Source: Cyclina sinensis (taxonomy: Eukaryota > Mollusca > Bivalvia > Venerida > Veneridae). Taken from it: a stretch of DNA of 64,000 nucleotides. The stretch is taken from positions 15,770,136-15,834,135 of the forward strand of contig JAAONU010000011.1 in the NCBI GenBank assembly GCA_012932295.1. The letters are read 5' to 3'. The translations under genes were made by a program, and so were the position numbers. Shown here in pieces: positions 58,171 to 64,000 of this stretch; the stretch's first letter is position 1; each line of letters starts with the position of its first letter. The notes under the pieces are model-generated. The model was not told the DNA's origin, made no database searches, and was given only the letters and a program-made list of their open reading frames with translations.

Positions 58171-60948
58171 CATTGATTTTCAGGTAGGCGAGGAGGAATG
58201 TGTAATTTCTTAGGGTGGGGACTTATTTCTTGGGGTATGCAAGGGAGGGTAAGAAGAAAAGACATTCCAGTGTGATAAATGTATGAGTACAAGCTTCCTT
58301 TATGTGCTAGTGATAATTTTTTTGTCCACCACTTGAGTGGGGGAAGTAGAATTGTTTGTAATCAAGATATTAGACACATAGATAGTGCTGGATATGGACA
58401 GTGGATATTATTCAAAAAGTATCATAAATCACATGACAAATTGAAATATTGAGAATACATGTGTTTCACTAATCTGAACTCATCTATTACATTTATATTT
58501 TATCAAAACAGCTCTATATTAATTGTAGTGCAACGTGTTTAAAATCTGCTTGTAATTTGAACATTTTAAGAGGTAATCATCAACCGAGTTGAAACATTTT
58601 TAGAACTTGGCTTGAACATGTATTACATAACTCCAACTGGAAATGAAAATTAATTTGTATAACTTTAGTGCAGCCTTATTACATAGGAAGTGTAAATGAT
58701 GGAATGCCTGTGAAGGTTGTACATGTATGTAGGGTTTAATATTGCCATAAAGTTTGTTCTGAAATTGAAATGAATTTGAGAGTCGAGCCAACCATCAAAT
58801 TTTGACTTCAAGAAGACTGTTGTACTTATCATTTTATGAATAGATGAAAATGTTTTATTTCTCAGATTTTGCTGTATACATAAACCATAATTCATGTAGC
58901 ACAGAAATATAGGTTATGTAAAAGTTTAAAAAAAGGATGTCTATTAATTAGAGTATAAGCTATTGAAGTTTGAAAACCTAACAATTTCAAATAAATTTAT
59001 AAAATCGGTGTGTACTCATGGAAATGTCTACAATGTTACCATGTCAAGGAATGAAACATAAATGTTGTTATAGATCACAGATGTCAGTGAATTTGTGACA
59101 AGTGTGATAGTTGATGTGTTTTGTAGTGTACATGATTGTATAGATGAAAGCACGAGTGTGAAAAGTGCATCTAGTCTTAAATATAGTTGTGCTGGGTTTA
59201 GGAGATAAAATAACCAGTCCACCTCTTTTCTACACAGATACGGAGGTGTAAAATTGGACTATATAAGGAATTTTGGAAAAGTACATCACAGTAATATGAT
59301 TTTAGCTATGGAAACACTTGCTAGCATTGTGTCTAATTTGAGTTGGGTTTTTGTTTTGTGTTTTTCTTTTACAAAAATTAATTATGCCCAAAAGACCTCA
59401 TTAAGTTCCATAGTTGTCATTGTGCAGTTTATATCTACACATATTAATGTGCTCAGATTTGAATGGACTTTCATAGTTGAATGAAGATATTTTGGGTGTC
59501 ACAATTAATGAACATGGTTCAAGTGACATTATTTGACAGAAATGTATAAATCTGAAAATGACCGTATATTGAGAAACTGTATGAAATATATTCAAGAATG
59601 CATATGCTTTCTTATGCAACATGCCAGAAAGATGCTTTTGTAATAGTACAGATAATTTTAGTTAAAAGACGAGGAATAGGGAAAGAAAATATTCAAGATG
59701 CTTCCATTTGATTTTAGGACCAGTCTGCCTCATAGCTTGGTCATATTGTTTAACAGGTAGACTTTTCTTGTATATTTGTAGAAATAAATATTGATTGAAT
59801 GTTAATTATTTGTACAATATAGCTATAATTTCAAATGACGTGCGCTGTGATTTTTTACCTGTCATATATATTTGTAAACATTTATGTCTGTCCAAAAAAA
59901 AAATAAAAAAAATATCCACAGGGAAATGTACCTTGACTTTGTTTCTTTCTTCCCAGATACCGTGTCATAACTAATGTATATCTATGACTTTCATAAAGGA
60001 TTTATCCCATTTCTTATGTAAGACAGGGGTTGGACACACAAGTGTGTACCCCAGAAAGCTTGCCAACATAAGTGAAATATTGTAAAAAGGAGTTCCGTAG
60101 ATGAAACTGATTATATCTGTTTGATAAGACAGCTTTTTACTTAATTTTAACTTCAAGATTGTTTGATCTATGTGTATTACAACTAAGGTAGAGTAAATCA
60201 GGTCTTGAGTTTTTCATGTGGTACTGAAATACAAGCAAAGACCTGAAGAAAATCGCAATTTACAACAAGTTATATATACTGGCACTTGGAACTTTTGCGA
60301 CATAAGTGGATATAACTTCTAGAATTGAAATTAAAAAAAAAAAATTCTTATATTTTGATTATTTACTAGGAATATTTCATGTTACACAAAACAACAGATT
60401 AAATATGTATCATGAGTTTCAGCAATGTCATATACATGTAATAAACCATATCAGTAGCTTCTGTAACATTTGTCTAAGTACTTCATAGATGTTGCAAATG
60501 TTGGCCCAAAAAATTAATATTTCAAAGGAGTTATTAGTATGAATCAATAATAATTGGAAATAAGGCAAACAAACCAAATTGTATCATTCAATAAAGCTTG
60601 TGTTCATGGCTGCAGTTACTTTTAAATATCGAATATAAATACTCATTACAAGTTCCATTTTCTCAGACAGAGTGAAGGTACTTTAAAGCAAGGGAAAGTA
60701 ACTTAGTACTGAAATTAATACATCTCTTGACAAGGTCTTTCACAGACCATCTTAAAGTCAACTGAACTGTAAATTGCAAACAGCTTGATCAAAACAGGTT
60801 TTACTCATCCATTTGTTTATATTAATGACAATAAAAGGCCAAAGAAAGTTGAACTAAATATCACTGCTATAAGAATATTGCACGAAAGAAGCTCTCACAT
60901 TCAGATCATTAGCCTCAGTCCAGTCATTCTTGCAAGACATGACCACAG
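58171..60948. other. Convergent 3' region between ATP6V1D and ARPIN
   Basis: No exon is seen. AATAAA words on the plus strand at 58990-58995 and 59783-59788 are possible polyadenylation signals for ATP6V1D. Open frames of 60-76 codons here lack any family motif. The two genes end tail to tail about 2.8 kb apart. Confidence 0.45.
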
Positions 60949-63944
60949 TCAGTCATCCTGAAATGAAATGAGTATACATATAGCTTATTAAGTAAACCAG
61001 TACAACATTGAAAGTGTTTTATGTGATACCTTGCACATGCAAGTCTAAAATTACTGTGTAGCTTCGGATATATACCCCTTTTTAAATTGTGTATTGATAC
61101 TGTAGTGGAGTACAAAATAATTTGCAGTTTGCACTGCCTTGTAAGAAACTTGTTAAATTCACCACTTAAAAACTGTACAGAGAAACTTATGTCAAGAGCA
61201 TTTCCTATCTTTAGAAAGAATTGGATGTAATTAAATGAATTGTTCATGGGTATTGCAAAAATAATTCTTTTTCATGCCTATATGATTGATAAACACTTGG
61301 AAATTCAACAAAATAAGCCACCAAATCTTACCCATTCATCCTCATCTACCCCTTCATTTTCTTTTGTTGTAGGCACATCAGATTTCATATCCATGATTTT
61401 ATCTGTCCATGATGCTCCAACTGATTCTCCACCAGCATAATTTGAAACTGTGGAGGACTCGCAATCTATCTTTGCAATACTGACTGAAATGAAAACAAAT
61501 TCGTTTGTTTGCAGCCCAAATGGAGCAATTATTAATATAATAGGGACCTTTGTGAATACTGTAGTCAATTCATTTGGAATACAACACCCAAGTAGATTTA
61601 AAGATACATGTAGTCTGTTTTAGCAGAATAACTCTGAAGCTATTCCAACATCTATACATTGTTTTTTAAACAGACACTCAAGAGAAAAAATAATAGAAAT
61701 TACTTGAAAAGCAGTTTTAAATAAAAAGTTCTTACACACAAATGGGCCATCTCCCCTGGTTTTAACTCTTACGTTATCACCCGACTCAAACTCAAGACCC
61801 CTTATCTGGTCCTCACTAAGCCATACTGCAGCTAGGTCTGAAGATCCATATTTTTCTGTAAGTTTTGTGAGCTCAGGTTTATTTATAGTTTCAAGAGCCT
61901 GTCTGTTGTCAAGAAGATCTGTCTGCCCTCTGGCTTCCACCTCTGTAAATGACGAGCATTTTCTTTAGGTAATAAAATCTTTTTTAAATCATATCTTGAC
62001 ATCTGCTCTTTTTCTACATAATTTGCTAGCTTCTAGTGTTATGACTTTGATATGTCTGAGGAATACTTTTCTGGTTTCAGGACAAATAGTTATTCGATAC
62101 TGCCATTGTTTTTGTCTGGGTTAGAAAAATAAGTCAAAATAAGCAATATAAAATTATTCATCAAACTTCTTACATGTTATGCACTGCAACACCAAATGTA
62201 TATACTAATGAATTATTATTGACTATTTGCATAGAAACAAAAGACCTGAATCATTCAAAGCTAGCCGTTTATTGTAAAAGCATGACTTTTAAAATTGGCT
62301 TGCTGTTATACAAATAATGACATAACAGTCTCAATACTCACTATAGGAAGAATTCAAATATCCAGTAGAAACCTTCTTTGTCTCACTGAAATTTGGTTCT
62401 ATCTCAGTACCGCTGCTGTCAAATTTACGTCTGTGTGCTCTGATTATCTTTATGAAGAAAATGTAATACTGACTCTGCAAATACAAATGAGAGAGCTAGA
62501 AAAAAACAGCATGATTTTGGTCAACAGTCCAATATGAAGATACAATATTACAAACTAAAGTGTGTCCAGTGGACACAGAGAGACCTAACTTCCAACCAAT
62601 ATCACAAAACAAAAGCAGAATACTTTAACTCTGCCTTTATTCCATGCTCTAATCTGCATTCAATTTTTTACAATGTCAAGGGCAATAACTGTGTGCAAAC
62701 TAATGGTTTTCATACACTGTATAGTAAGATCTAACATTTACCTTTAAGACTTTTATATTATACATCATATATAATTGCATGCAGTATACTATATGCTTAA
62801 TATCAACAAGGGTCTGAAGTCTGTATTAAGGGCATGGCAGCAATTAATGCTAAAGATATTAGTTTAATTTCCTTCAAGATATTTTTACTCCAGCTCTACC
62901 AGGTAGTTACACCTATTATTACAACGCATCATTGTCCTGTAGGCCGTTTTTACTTTGTCAAGGGCAATAACTCCAAACATACTTGATGCAGACAGTAAAA
63001 TTTCTAAAGGAAAACAAAGAAAAGGAATGGATTTTCGCTGTATTATAATGTTTGCTACATGAAATATAAAAGTGATTGCAATTCCCACATCTTATGGTAG
63101 CACTTACGGGCCGTATTTATTTGCTGTCAGCTGCAGTACCTTAGTCAACTTTAGCATGGTTGAATTAATAAGGCTTACTCATGATAATTGATTATTATAC
63201 ATACCTTTCTCTTCTTGCAGTCAGAAATCTGAAAATGTGATCTTTTTTGTATACATCCTTCAAACAACACACCACTGCCACTAAAAAGTTAGAAAACATC
63301 AGTTATCTGATCAACATGGGCATCTAAATTGTGTACACATGTAAACTGAATGCAACTCACACATTTAGAATGAACGTAACTCAAGAGCAGTCTCAAAATA
63401 AACTAAACTAATCCGGTCGGAAGTCATTAGTTAGCAGTCTATTTATAACTGCCGAACAGTTGACATACAACAAGGTCGTAGTGTTAACGTGTTATGTGAA
63501 GAACTATCCTCTCATTAGTCTCAATATTTCGACTGCAAGACCGACCGATTTACAAACTGATATTACATAGATGTCGGCGAAGGGCGACCATCGTCTATAT
63601 AATAAAGAGCCCTGGCGCACAATTTGTTGGGCTATCCTCTCATATAATGTCAATCAACTTACTGAACTCAGAGACGGGCAGCATTCTAGGATTGTTTTTG
63701 CCATTGTTTCCTAACTTACTAATTAACCCAAAATATCTACCAACATATGAAATTATTTTTAGTTAAGAAACCATGTCTAGGAAATAAACACTTAATTTTG
63801 TTCCTGTAAAAGTGAAAGTCGTGTTTGTTCTACTATGCAATTATTGTCATACCGTTCATATTTCTTGGAATCCCATTCTTCATTCAAGTCAATATTCACC
63901 AGAGGCAAATTCGACAAAGGTTGATTATCGTAAATCCTACTCAT
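60949..63944 (-). CDS. ARPIN: Arpin, inhibitor of the Arp2/3 complex (six exons)
   Basis: Exons in transcript order: 63944-63853, 63280-63205, 62474-62342, 61942-61736, 61483-61332, 60957-60949. All junctions are AG/GT and in phase; the product is 222 residues (human 226). It starts MSRIYDNQPL as in vertebrate arpin (MSRIY). Further matches are GSGVLFEG, AHRRKFDSSGTEIEPNFS, SSYKVEARG, NKPELTKLTEKYG, VKTRGDGPF and GASWTDKIM. The acidic C-terminus DEDEW-DD carries the conserved tryptophan that binds and inhibits Arp2/3. Arpin acts at the lamellipodium downstream of Rac and makes migrating cells turn and slow down. The final exon contributes only DD and the stop. Without it the frame would run on into the intron. 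A 119-bp MITE sits in intron 1. The gene converges on ATP6V1D. Confidence 0.95.
63516..63634. mobile_element. Short (119 bp) MITE-like element, copy B, in ARPIN intron 1
   Basis: Nearly identical to 4570-4678, with the same ends TAGTCTCAATATTTCGACTG and GTTGGGCTA. It is flanked by the direct repeat TCCTCTCAT at 63507-63515 and 63635-63643. It retains about nine bases (GAAGGGCGA region) missing from copy A. Confidence 0.87.
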
Positions 63945-64000
63945 GATTGACTTAGTAACAGCACAATCCCGGAAGTCAACTTCGTATTGACAGCAAAGGA

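Noticed and set aside
62885..63088. 67-codon minus-strand frame within ARPIN
   Set aside because: An acceptor-like site and KFYCLHQ looked like the YYVLY exon at first, but 62474-62342 fits family sequence and phase far better.

Overview
The window is AT-rich eukaryotic DNA with intron-rich genes and many nested repeats. The genes and the repeat types (CTTGACCTTTGACC tandem families and AGAGGGCC...CTCACCTGA elements) suggest a mollusc, most likely a bivalve. There are no prokaryotic features. All gene models were built by hand from splice sites, reading phase and recalled family sequences; nothing was run against a database.

There are four conserved housekeeping genes and one intact-looking DNA transposon. 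Left to right: (1) TMEM260, an ER protein O-mannosyltransferase, minus strand, 18 coding exons from about 23.66 kb to 7.41 kb. (2) A complete pogo/Tigger-type Tc1-mariner transposon (25188-27804) with a two-exon transposase ending in a PHD-like finger. (3) Fumarate hydratase (FH), minus strand, eight exons between 42.1 and 35.56 kb; its first exon is unresolved. (4) V-ATPase subunit D (ATP6V1D), plus strand, seven exons from 51429 to 58170. (5) ARPIN, the Arp2/3 inhibitor, minus strand, six exons from 63944 to 60949; the last exon has only nine coding bases. ATP6V1D and ARPIN are tail to tail. FH and ATP6V1D diverge.

The remaining sequence is mostly mobile or repetitive: a MULE-like element with 106-bp inverted repeats (2946-4183), a higher-order minisatellite (about 5586-6868), two non-LTR retrotransposon 3' ends, a hAT-type MITE with a perfect 8-bp target duplication (14640-15308), a second MULE-like element holding an eight-copy 145-bp array (49047-50946), two neighbouring about 2.2-kb elements with tandem repeats inside and hairpins at their ends (44207-48926), paired short MITEs, and two inverted-repeat elements that each enclose a tRNA-like sequence.

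The genes have unrelated cell roles (glycosylation, TCA cycle, proton pump, actin control), so no operon-like cooperation is expected. The points most worth checking are the IR/DR architecture of the pogo element, the FH leader exon that ends in an in-frame stop at its splice donor, the 3' micro-exon of ARPIN, and the tRNA-bearing foldback elements.
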